In this document: positions 12,621 to 19,301 of the stretch, piece after piece
Position numbering within the stretch: the first letter of the stretch is position 1
Layout of the letters: each line of letters starts with the position of its first letter
DNA from: CAZCEC01 sp964497615
GTDB taxonomy: Bacteria > Chloroflexota > Anaerolineae > Anaerolineales > UBA6663
DNA length: 22,066 nt
Direction of reading: 5' to 3'
Assembly: GCA_964497615.1 (NCBI GenBank)
Contig: CAZCEC010000093.1
Location: 1 to 22,066, forward strand
Translations under genes and position numbers: made by a program
Notes under the pieces: model-generated
What the model saw: the letters and a program-made list of their open reading frames with translations, nothing else
Told to the model about the DNA's origin: nothing
Database searches by the model: none

Positions 12621-12707
12621 TCACTTCAGCCACAACGACCGGCTCTTCGGCTGCACCGTCCGGTCCACCACCCGCAGCATCTCCGCGCGCAGCGAGTCCA
12701 GGTCCAT
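12621..12707 (-). pseudogene. C-terminal remnant of a larger signalling-type protein
   Basis: A 28-codon open segment ends in TGA at 12621-12623 and reads MDLDSLRAEMLRVVDRTVQP followed by KSRSLWLK. From memory this pattern (D-LDxL-AEL-VV-xT-QPxxxSLWL) is the extreme C-terminus of long membrane sensor-like proteins common in Chloroflexota. Six codons upstream the frame meets a TAA and similarity stops, so only the tail survives. It is too short to be certain of its origin. Confidence 0.45.
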
Positions 12708-12918
12708 GTCCGATCGGCTTGTCTCTTATGCCCGCAGGCTTGCAACCCATCGTTCCGAGATCGTTACGGCAGGTGTTACGCCCGGCCCAGGCTATAATGC
12801 CCGCAAGTTGGCCCACAGTCTCTGGCGCGTGCCTGCCCCAGCGCTCCAGGGGCGGCGGCCGGGTTCTTTTTCGTGAAATTCGTGCAATTCGTGGCAAAGA
12901 TCTAGCCCAGGAGCCCCC
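12708..12918 (+). promoter_or_regulatory. Upstream region of the DinB-like gene with -10 box and TTCGTGCAA repeats
   Basis: TATAAT at 12793-12798 is a probable -10 box for the gene starting at 12919, which would give an unusually long leader (~115 bases). Within that leader are three 9-bp units TTCGTGAAA, TTCGTGCAA, TTCGTGGCA (12870-12896). ATGCCCGCA occurs twice (12728 and 12797), one copy right at the -10 box. No gene is seen. Confidence 0.45.
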
Positions 12919-13434
12919 ATGCCCCACCCCCTCGTCCTCCAGCTTCGCTTCACCCGCGCCGAGTTCCTGCGCGGCCTCGAAGGCCTCGCTGAAGCCGATG
13001 CCGTCCGGCGCGTGGGCCGCCTGAACAGCATTAGCTGGAACGTGGGCCACCTCGCCTGGCAGGAGCAGCGCTACTGGCTCTATCGCCTGCAGAACCAGCT
13101 CCCCTGGCCCGATATCCAGGCGCAGTTCTGCTACGGCTGCCCGCCCGTCACCCCGCCCCTGGCCGAGATGCTGGCCGCCTGGCGCGCCATCACGGATGCG
13201 GCCGACCCCTTCCTCGACACCCTCACCGCCGCTGACCTGCTGGCCCAGCACCCGCTCGGCAGCGACGGCGCCTTCTTCACCGCCGGCAACCTCATGCAGC
13301 GCGTCATCTACCACTACTGGTATCACAACGGCGAGAACCAGGCCATCCGCCAGGTCCTCGATCACGCCGGTTTGCAGGATTTCGTGGGGAATATCGACGG
13401 CGACGCGCCCTACGTGCGGGGCTACGACGCCTGA
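12919..13434 (+). CDS. DinB-like four-helix bundle protein
   Basis: This is a 171-residue protein. The DinB/YfiT metal triad is visible as H44 (SWNVGHLAWQEQ), H132 and H136 (YHYWYHNGENQAIRQ). The superfamily includes damage-inducible DinB of Bacillus and thiol-dependent transferases (bacillithiol or mycothiol S-transferases); the reaction of this member is unknown. The start has AGGAG upstream (12909-12913). Its TGA abuts the stop codon of the convergent DUF2442 gene with no spacer. A second, distantly similar protein is encoded at 16135-16617. Confidence 0.8.
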   Translation: MPHPLVLQLRFTRAEFLRGLEGLAEADAVRRVGRLNSISWNVGHLAWQEQRYWLYRLQNQLPWPDIQAQFCYGCPPVTPPLAEMLAAWRAITDAADPFLDTLTAADLLAQHPLGSDGAFFTAGNLMQRVIYHYWYHNGENQAIRQVLDHAGLQDFVGNIDGDAPYVRGYDA

Positions 13435-13680
13435 CTACAGTGGCTGCGGATCCAGCAGATGCCTGACTTCCAGCCCCTCCCTCGGGTCCGGCCAGTAGAT
13501 CGCAAACCCGCGCGGCTCCAGTTGCCAGTTGCCCCGCGCTTCTGGCGTCGCCCGCCGCAGAAAGTCCAGGTGTTCCAGCGGCACGCTAATCTCGCGCCCG
13601 TCGGAAAGCACCACAACGATACGCTCATCCGTAATCGTTACGCCCACTGCCGCAACCACGGGCTTATCTGAAATGCTCAT
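13435..13680 (-). CDS. DUF2442 protein
   Basis: This is an 81-residue protein. The core VTITDERIVVVLSDGREISVPLEHLDFL, RRATPEARGNWQL and GFAIYWPDPREGLEVRHLL follows the DUF2442 pattern (L-DGR-I-VPL ... ATPEqR-NW ... I-WPDLDEdi-v-gLL). DUF2442 genes commonly sit right behind DUF4160 genes and the pair is suspected to be a toxin-antitoxin type module. Here the start ATG overlaps the stop of the upstream frame (ATGA at 13680-13677), with GGAG at proper spacing. The upstream DUF4160 is broken, so this gene is a partner left behind. Confidence 0.8.
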   Translation of the reverse strand: MSISDKPVVAAVGVTITDERIVVVLSDGREISVPLEHLDFLRRATPEARGNWQLEPRGFAIYWPDPREGLEVRHLLDPQPL

Positions 13681-13814
13681 ACCACATCTCCAACAACCGC
13701 ATCCCCGCGAATGACATGCACATGCGGTGGCTCATTGCGCTCGTTGGAGTAAAACCCGATGCGGTAACCCGCGATGATAATGAACGGCACGGCCCCATGA
13801 TAACATGACCCCAT
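13664..13814 (-). pseudogene. DUF4160 gene with internal deletion and frameshift
   Basis: From GTG 13790 (or ATG 13814) the frame reads VPFIIIAGYRIGFYSNERNE then PPHVHVIRG, the conserved N-terminal half of DUF4160. It then ends abruptly after DAVVGDVV at 13677. In the next frame the DNA directly afterwards reads MRLLEMWYEHFR and stops at 13664; LLExWxEyF is the usual C-terminal end of DUF4160 proteins. The central 35-40 residues are therefore missing and the two ends are joined out of frame. The original stop would have overlapped the DUF2442 start by 17 bases, as is usual for coupled pairs. Confidence 0.65.
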
Positions 13815-13897
13815 TGGTGAGTTGGCGGCCGCCCATATCGGCGTTGGCGAGCCGCTGATTGACGTGCCCGCGGGCGCGCCACTGCGATAGCGCACTG

Positions 13898-15835
13898 CTA
13901 TAGGAAGTTCCAGTAAGCGATTGACCACACAATCGCCAGCGCCCACACCGCCAGCCCGCTGTACACCACGCGCCCCGCCGCCGTCCAATAGCGCTTCCAC
14001 CACGCCAGCCCGGCGCCCACCGCCACCGCCAGGGCCAGCAGCGCCGCCAGCCAGGGCAGATACATCGCGGCCTCCATCCACGCCGGAATGCCAAAGAATA
14101 CGCTGGGCACGCCATAGGCCGGGTCCGTGCTCCCGAACGCCAGGCCCATCGCCACGATAAAAGCCAGATAGACCAATCCAAACAGCGCCCCGGCCAGCCG
14201 CGCCAGCCGCCCTCCCAGCGGGCGCGCCTCGCGCCGCCGCAGCCCCACAGCCAAGGAGATGGCCCAGCCGATCACCGCGCCCGCGAACGCCGCCGCCCCG
14301 CCAATCAGGATCAGCAGGTGCAGCCCCAGCGACCGGTGCCACGGCGATTTGATGAACACGAACGGGCCGGGCGGAACCAGATAGACCTGCCCTTCGCTCT
14401 CGCGCAGCACCATCCGGCTGTCGGGGTCGTCGCGGCTTTGCAGCAGCCCCGGTTCCACTTCCACCATCCGCATCGTCTGTCCCTGGATCGATAGCACGAC
14501 GTTGTTGTCGCCGTCCACCGTCACGTTGACGGGTGTGGTCAGGCTGATGAACTTCTCCAGGGTGGTAAAGCTGCTGCGCGAGAGATAGTAGTTGCCCGCG
14601 TACTGCGCCGCGCGCTCCGCGAAGCCCGCCGCGGCAGGGGGCGGCGCCGCCTCGTCCGCCGGATAGTAGCGGTCCATGAAGGCCGTCGCCACCGCGCCCG
14701 TCGCCTGCCCGCCCCCCACGCCGTTGGTGGAGATGAATAGCCCCACGTTCTGCTCTGGCAGCAGGAACAGCCCGCTGTGGAACAGCATCGTGTCGCCGCC
14801 GTGCGAGATCACCGTCTGCCCATTCGTCTCGCTCAGGAAGAAGCCGTGCGCCATCCCGCTCAGGCGCGGGTCGGGCGTGTAAAGCTGGCTGTGCATCTGG
14901 CGGGCCGTGGCCTCGCTCAGAATCCGCGCCGCGCCGTACTGCCCGTTCTGCAAATGCGCGATCATGAACCGCGCCATGTCCAGCCCGGCCGCGCTCAGCG
15001 ACCCCGCCGGATAGGCCGCCACGTACTCGAACCCGCCCCGCACGTAGCCGCCGTTCGCGTAGTTGTAGCCGGCCGCCATGGCCGGGCTCAGTGCCTCCGG
15101 CAGCGGCTGGCGGAACGTGGCCTGCGTCATCCCCAGCGGCGCGAACAGATGCTGCTCCACGTACTCGGTGAATGGCATCCCCGCCACGCGCTCCACGATG
15201 TAGCCCGCCAGCGCTGTGCCGTAGTTCGAGTACGCGCTGATCTCGCCGGGCGGAAAGACCCGCGCCGGCAGGCTGGTCTTGAGATATTCGTCCAGCGGGC
15301 TCATCTCCGCCGGGTCGAGCTTGAACAACCCGTCGCCCCGGTCCTCGAACCCCGGCGTGTGCGTCATCAAGTTCTTGAGTGTGATCGGCTCCGGAAACGT
15401 CGCCGGAATCTCGAAGTCCAGGTACGTGTTGACGTCCTCGTCCAGCGACAGCCGGCCCTGCTCCACCAACTGCATCACCGCCGTCCAGACGAACAGCTTG
15501 GACACCGACCCCGGCCGGAACAATGTTGTGGCCGGGTCCACCGGGATGCGCGCCTCCACGTCCGCATAGCCATAGCCCTTCGCGAACAGCACCGCGCCGT
15601 CGCGCACCACCACCACCACCGCGCCGGGGAAGTGCCGCGCTTCCATCTCAGCCGCCAACAGCCCATCGAAGAACGCTTCCACTTCGGCTGGGTCCGTGGG
15701 GCCCAGGCGCTCCGGCGCCGCCCTCGTGGGCGCGCTGCCGGCCAGCGCCAGCCCGGCCGCCAGCGCCGCCCCCAGCATCAGGTGGGCCAGCGCCCCCATC
15801 GCGCGCGGCGTGTGGTGTTCGATTGATCTAGACAT
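13898..15835 (-). CDS. Serine hydrolase (class C beta-lactamase/DD-peptidase fold) with C-terminal membrane domain
   Basis: This is a 645-residue protein with an N-terminal signal peptide (about 12-40, ending APTRAA). The penicillin-binding-type catalytic domain (about 50-380) has nucleophile S110-VS-K113, Y202-S-N204, and H345-G-G347 in place of the KTG triad. A linker domain follows (about 395-480). Four hydrophobic segments then appear near 487-513, 540-562, 585-608 and 620-642. The catalytic domain should therefore face outside, anchored in the membrane. The family includes DD-carboxypeptidases, D-amino-acid amidases and esterases; substrate unknown. ATG 15835 has AAAGGAAG upstream. The serine hydrolase plus four-helix tail layout is recurrent in Gram-positive and Chloroflexota genomes (from general knowledge). 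The gene is intact. Confidence 0.9.
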   Translation of the reverse strand: MSRSIEHHTPRAMGALAHLMLGAALAAGLALAGSAPTRAAPERLGPTDPAEVEAFFDGLLAAEMEARHFPGAVVVVVRDGAVLFAKGYGYADVEARIPVDPATTLFRPGSVSKLFVWTAVMQLVEQGRLSLDEDVNTYLDFEIPATFPEPITLKNLMTHTPGFEDRGDGLFKLDPAEMSPLDEYLKTSLPARVFPPGEISAYSNYGTALAGYIVERVAGMPFTEYVEQHLFAPLGMTQATFRQPLPEALSPAMAAGYNYANGGYVRGGFEYVAAYPAGSLSAAGLDMARFMIAHLQNGQYGAARILSEATARQMHSQLYTPDPRLSGMAHGFFLSETNGQTVISHGGDTMLFHSGLFLLPEQNVGLFISTNGVGGGQATGAVATAFMDRYYPADEAAPPPAAAGFAERAAQYAGNYYLSRSSFTTLEKFISLTTPVNVTVDGDNNVVLSIQGQTMRMVEVEPGLLQSRDDPDSRMVLRESEGQVYLVPPGPFVFIKSPWHRSLGLHLLILIGGAAAFAGAVIGWAISLAVGLRRREARPLGGRLARLAGALFGLVYLAFIVAMGLAFGSTDPAYGVPSVFFGIPAWMEAAMYLPWLAALLALAVAVGAGLAWWKRYWTAAGRVVYSGLAVWALAIVWSIAYWNFL

Positions 15836-16134
15836 GGCGCTTCCTTTCGCGCGGTCCTCAGAGCTTTATCGCAGCGGCCGACATAACCTACCGCACGCCT
15901 CGCGTAGCCGGCGGGTTTATCCCGCCGCAACCCACTTGGTTGCTGGGCGCGTCCTGGCAGTCCATTTCGTTACCCTGCCGCAGCGCCCACACCTTTCTAC
16001 GCCGCGCGCGGGGGGGCGGTTGCGGCGGGCGGGAGCACCCTATCTCTTTGAGCCTTTTGCCCCTTCCAGCTATACTTCCCCCGCGCCCTAATTCACGTAC
16101 ACACTTCCACACCCCCACACTCCCATACTGTTCC
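15836..16134. other. Intergenic region with TTTA-loop palindrome and short CACACTCCC repeats
   Basis: No gene is seen. CGGCGGG/CCCGCCG with a TTTAT loop forms a hairpin at 15909-15927, of the same layout as 221-239 and 5611-5631. A C-rich stretch with CACACTTCCACACCCCCACA (16110-16129) precedes the next gene. A likely promoter is at 16048-16076. Confidence 0.5.
16048..16076 (+). promoter_or_regulatory. Probable promoter of the second DinB-like gene
   Basis: TTGAGC (16048-16053) and TATACT (16071-16076) are separated by 17 bp. The start codon is about 58 bases after the -10 box. Confidence 0.5.
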
Positions 16135-16617
16135 ATGCCCCCCCGCCTCGCCCCGCCCACCCCCTCCGACATTGCCCTCTATCTCACCCTGCTCGAAGCC
16201 ACGCCCCAGCGCCTCGCCGACTTCGCCCAGGGCCGCTCCGACGCCGATTTGGCCCGCCCGCCCGCGCCCAAAGCCTGGTCCCCCGCCGAAGTGCTGGCCC
16301 ACCTGCGCGGCTGCGACGCAGTGTGGACCCACACCATCATCGGCATGCTCTCGGAGAAAGCACCGGCCCTGCCCGTCTTCGACCCGCGCCGCTATGCCAG
16401 GGCCGCGGGCTACGCCCAATTGCCCTTCTCCATTTCACTGCAAGCCTTCACCCTCGCCCGCGCCGAGTTGCTGCACACCCTCATCCCGCTCCCCCTCGTC
16501 AGTTGGCAGCGCTCCGCCCAACTTGGCAACCATGTCCACACCGTCTTCACCCAGGCCCGCCGCCTCGCCCTGCACGAGAAGACTCACTGCGACGAACTCG
16601 CCTCCCTGACCGGCTAG
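16135..16617 (+). CDS. DinB-like (DinB_2) four-helix bundle protein
   Basis: This 160-residue protein has three spaced histidines expected of the fold: H56 (PAEVLAHLRGCDAVW), H147 and H151 (ALHEKTHCDEL). Surrounding residues (KAWSPAEVLAHL, HVHTVFTQARRLALHEKTH) fit DinB_2 proteins, presumed metal-dependent. Start ATG 16135 is chosen because the conserved part begins soon after and the open frame upstream is intergenic repeat; no Shine-Dalgarno is seen. The function is unknown. It is in the same direction as the amidase 73 bp downstream, with a repeat between them. Confidence 0.75.
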   Translation: MPPRLAPPTPSDIALYLTLLEATPQRLADFAQGRSDADLARPPAPKAWSPAEVLAHLRGCDAVWTHTIIGMLSEKAPALPVFDPRRYARAAGYAQLPFSISLQAFTLARAELLHTLIPLPLVSWQRSAQLGNHVHTVFTQARRLALHEKTHCDELASLTG

Positions 16618-16627
16618 ACCACCCACC

Positions 16628-16678
16628 TGCCATTCCCCTTCGTGTCCCTTTGTGTCTCCGTGTCTTCGTGGTGACGCC
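16628..16678. repeat. TTCGTGTC/TTTGTGTC repeat before the amidase gene
   Basis: Units TTCGTGTCCC, TTTGTGTCTC, CGTGTCTTCGTGGTGACGCC run head to tail just before the AGGAG of the amidase gene. A related sequence in the opposite sense (ACCACAAAGTCACGCAGACA) forms the end of uvrA at 8899-8918. Confidence 0.6.
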
Positions 16679-16689
16679 TTAGGAGTAAC

Positions 16690-18171
16690 ATGGATCAACT
16701 TTCCCTGACCGACCTCCGCGCCCGCCTCGCCTCTGGCGACCTCACCAGCCTCGCGCTCACCCAGCACTACCTCGACCGCATCGCCCGCCTCGACCGCGCC
16801 GGCCCCGCCCTCAACAGCGTCATCGAGTTGAACCCCGACGCGCTGGAGATCGCGGATGCCCTCGATGCCGAGCAGCGCGCCGGGCAATTGCGCGGCCCCC
16901 TGCACGGCCTGCCCATCCTGCTCAAGGACAACATTGACACCGGCGACCAGATGCAGACCACCGCCGGCTCGCTGGCCCTGGAGGGCAGCCGCGCCGCGCA
17001 CGATGCCCCCCTCGTCGCCCGCCTGCGCGCCGCTGGCGCCCTCATCCTGGGCAAGACCAACCTCAGCGAGTGGGCCAACTTCCGCGGCAAGCGCTCCTCC
17101 AGCGGCTGGAGCAGCCGCGGCGGCCAAACCCACAACCCCCACGCCCCCGGCCGCAACCCATCCGGCTCCAGCTCCGGCTCAGGGGTGGCGGTGGCCGCCG
17201 GGCTGTGCGCCGCCGCCATCGGCACCGAGACCGATGGCTCCATCGTCAGCCCCGCCAACGCCAACGGCATCGTCGGCCTCAAGCCCACCGTCGGCCTCGT
17301 CAGCCGCACCGGCATCATCCCCATCTCCGCCACGCAGGACACTGCCGGCCCCATGACCCGCACCGTGGCGGATGCCGCGCTGCTGCTGGGCGTGCTGGCC
17401 GGCCCCGACCCCGCCGACCCGGCCACCCTGGCGGCCCGCGCCGAAACCGACTACACCCGCCATCTGACTCCCGATGGCCTGCGCGGCGCGCGGCTGGGCG
17501 TGCTGCGCGACCTGTTTGGTTTTCACGCGCGCGTGGATGCGCTGATGGAGCAGTGCCTGGAGACCCTGCGCGGCCTGGGCGCGGAATTGGTGGACCCCCT
17601 CAAGCTTGCGCCCGAGCCGGACCCGCAGGTGGATGAGAATGAGATGATCGTCCTGTACTACGAGTTCAAGGACGGCCTCAACCGCTACCTGGCCGGCCTC
17701 GGCCCCGCGGCCCCCGTGCACTCCCTGGCCGAGGTGATCGCCTTCAACGAACAGCACGCCGAGCGCGTGCTGCCCCTCTTTGGGCACGAGCACCTGATCG
17801 AATCAGAAAGCAAGGGCGGCCTGGACACGGAGGAGTACGTTCAGGCCCGCGAGGACAACCACCGCATCGTGCGCGGCGGCCTGGACCAGCTTTTCGCCGA
17901 GCACCAGTTGGATGCCCTGATTGCCCCGGCCGGCGGCCCCGCCTGGCTCACCGACCACATCAACGGCGACCACTACATCGGCGGCGGCTTCTCCTCCCCC
18001 GGCGCCATCTCCGGCTATCCCAGCCTCACCGTGCCGGCCGGTTTCATCGCCGGGCTGCCGGTGGGCCTGGGCTTCATCGGCGCGGCCTGGCAGGAAGCCA
18101 CGCTCCTGCGCCTCGGCCACGCCTTCGAGCAGGCCGCCCAGGCGCGCCGCCCGCCCAACCTGCCAGAATAG
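16690..18171 (+). CDS. Amidase signature family enzyme (peptide amidase-like)
   Basis: This 493-residue protein has the amidase signature Ser-cisSer-Lys triad: K79 (LPILLKDNIDT), a Ser-rich loop PSGSSSGSG (157-165) holding the cis-Ser near 160, and nucleophile S184 in IGTETDGSIVSPA. NGIVGLKPTVGLVSRTGIIPIS and QDTAGPMTRTV are hallmark sequences, closest in memory to peptide amidases and GatA-like enzymes. It hydrolyses an amide bond; the substrate is undetermined, and absence of gatB/gatC nearby argues against a role in Gln-tRNA formation. AGGAG lies just before ATG 16690. No signal peptide. It converges on the PIG-L gene with the stop codons 1 bp apart and no terminator. Confidence 0.9.
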   Translation: MDQLSLTDLRARLASGDLTSLALTQHYLDRIARLDRAGPALNSVIELNPDALEIADALDAEQRAGQLRGPLHGLPILLKDNIDTGDQMQTTAGSLALEGSRAAHDAPLVARLRAAGALILGKTNLSEWANFRGKRSSSGWSSRGGQTHNPHAPGRNPSGSSSGSGVAVAAGLCAAAIGTETDGSIVSPANANGIVGLKPTVGLVSRTGIIPISATQDTAGPMTRTVADAALLLGVLAGPDPADPATLAARAETDYTRHLTPDGLRGARLGVLRDLFGFHARVDALMEQCLETLRGLGAELVDPLKLAPEPDPQVDENEMIVLYYEFKDGLNRYLAGLGPAAPVHSLAEVIAFNEQHAERVLPLFGHEHLIESESKGGLDTEEYVQAREDNHRIVRGGLDQLFAEHQLDALIAPAGGPAWLTDHINGDHYIGGGFSSPGAISGYPSLTVPAGFIAGLPVGLGFIGAAWQEATLLRLGHAFEQAAQARRPPNLPE

Positions 18172-18172
18172 G

Positions 18173-18982
18173 CTACCCCTCGCGCAGCCCCGCGAACAAA
18201 TCCGTCTCGCGCGCGCGCCCGCCGTTCACCAGGCTCATCGCCCGGTAGTAGCCCTGGCACCCCACCAGCAGGGTGTGCTCCTCCTTCAGCGTGGCCGCGA
18301 ACCCCTCCATCCCCACCAACTGGCTCCGGTGGCAGTCAATGGCCCGGCATGCCTGCTGCCAGTAGGCGTCGGCGTCAATCACGGTCGTGATGGCCCACTC
18401 ATCCCAGCCCACCCAGCGCCGCGTCACGCCATCCACTTCGATCTGCAGCGCCGGGAACGTCCGGTTGTAGGCCTCCAGCAGCGCCTTCGAGTCCGCCAGG
18501 AAGTACAGCTTGGAAACGGCATGCGGCGGCGGGCCGCCCGCTGGGGCCGGGCCGGCGGCCAGCACGATGGCGGCGCTGGTCAGTTGCGAGATGGCGATGT
18601 GGTCCGGGTGCCCGTACGCTCCCTCAGGGCCAAAGGTGGCCACCACCTGCGGCCGCACCCGCCGCAGGTGTGCGGCGATGGTGCGCGCCGCCTCCACCGG
18701 GTCGGCCTGGTCCAGGTCGCCGTCCATATAGTCCAGCAGGATCAGTTCGCGCACGCCCAGCACCTGCACCGCGGCGCGCAGCTCCGCCTCGCGAAACTTG
18801 CCAAACGCCTCCGGGCCGGGGTCGGGCGCCGGCAGCCCGCGATAGCCCCGCTGCCCGCGCGTGGCCGTCAGCACATACGTCTCCACGCCCTCGGCCGCGT
18901 ACTTCGCCAGCGTCGTGCCCGTCCCCAAGGACTCGTCGTCCGGGTGGGCAAAGATCATCATCAGCCTGAGTGGTTCGGTCAA
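18173..18982 (-). CDS. PIG-L/LmbE family N-acetylglucosamine-type deacetylase
   Basis: This 269-residue protein has the two metal-binding signatures: A12-H13-P-D-D-E17 near the N-terminus and G-H125-P-D127-H128 in PEGAYGHPDHIA. H13, D16 and H128 would bind zinc and D15 act as base. The family deacetylates N-acetylglucosamine-linked small molecules (mycothiol or bacillithiol precursors, GPI, antibiotics). Two DinB-like proteins, a superfamily that includes thiol transferases, are nearby, which is suggestive but weak. The start is TTG 18982: GAGGAG sits 6 bases upstream, and the first ATGs (codons 8 and 9) would cut the first strand. Upstream lies a 16-bp tandem array. Confidence 0.88.
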   Translation of the reverse strand: MTEPLRLMMIFAHPDDESLGTGTTLAKYAAEGVETYVLTATRGQRGYRGLPAPDPGPEAFGKFREAELRAAVQVLGVRELILLDYMDGDLDQADPVEAARTIAAHLRRVRPQVVATFGPEGAYGHPDHIAISQLTSAAIVLAAGPAPAGGPPPHAVSKLYFLADSKALLEAYNRTFPALQIEVDGVTRRWVGWDEWAITTVIDADAYWQQACRAIDCHRSQLVGMEGFAATLKEEHTLLVGCQGYYRAMSLVNGGRARETDLFAGLREG

Positions 18983-19018
18983 CGCAGTCTCCTCAGCGGA
19001 ATCATCCTGCGGCTTTGG

Positions 19019-19156
19019 TCACTGACGCCCTCGATCACCGGCGTCCTCGATCACTGGCGTCCTCGATCACTGACGTCCTCGATCACCGGCGCCCTCGATC
19101 ACCGGCGCCCTCGATCACCGGCGCCCCGCATCACCGGCGCCCTCGATCACTGTCAT
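19019..19156. repeat. 16-bp tandem repeat array (about 8.6 units)
   Basis: The consensus CCTCGATCACCGGCGC starts at 19029, 19045, 19061, 19077, 19093, 19109, 19125 and 19141, after a partial unit at 19019-19028. Variation is mainly C/T at positions 11 and 16 and A/G at position 13; the seventh unit has lost CTCGA. The array lies 37-174 bp upstream of the PIG-L start. The period is not a multiple of three, so it is not a coding repeat. Confidence 0.9.
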
Positions 19157-19247
19157 TCCGAGGGGCGGGGTTTGCCCCGAGGAATCTTGCCTGCCGGCAT
19201 CCAGCTCGGACCAGATTCCTCGGCCCAACACCGGCCTCGGAATGACA
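19151..19247. repeat. 97-bp double palindrome (TGTCATTCCGAGG element, complete form)
   Basis: Outer arms TGTCATTCCGAGG (19151-19163) and CCTCGGAATGACA (19235-19247) are perfect complements. Inner arms CCGAGGAATCT (19177-19187) and AGATTCCTCGG (19213-19223) are also perfect, giving nested symmetry: two half-elements facing each other around a 25-bp centre. One half-element is found in frame in cysS (5061-5095). Confidence 0.88.
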
Positions 19248-19301
19248 TCGACCCAGCGGCCAGCCTCTTCGGGCGCGTCTGCTTTGGCCGGCGCGCCCAC
19301 G

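Noticed and set aside
13815..14342. Frame upstream of the DUF4160 remnant reaching 14342
   Set aside because: It lies inside the serine hydrolase gene in another frame and has no motif; only the part after 13814 resembles DUF4160.
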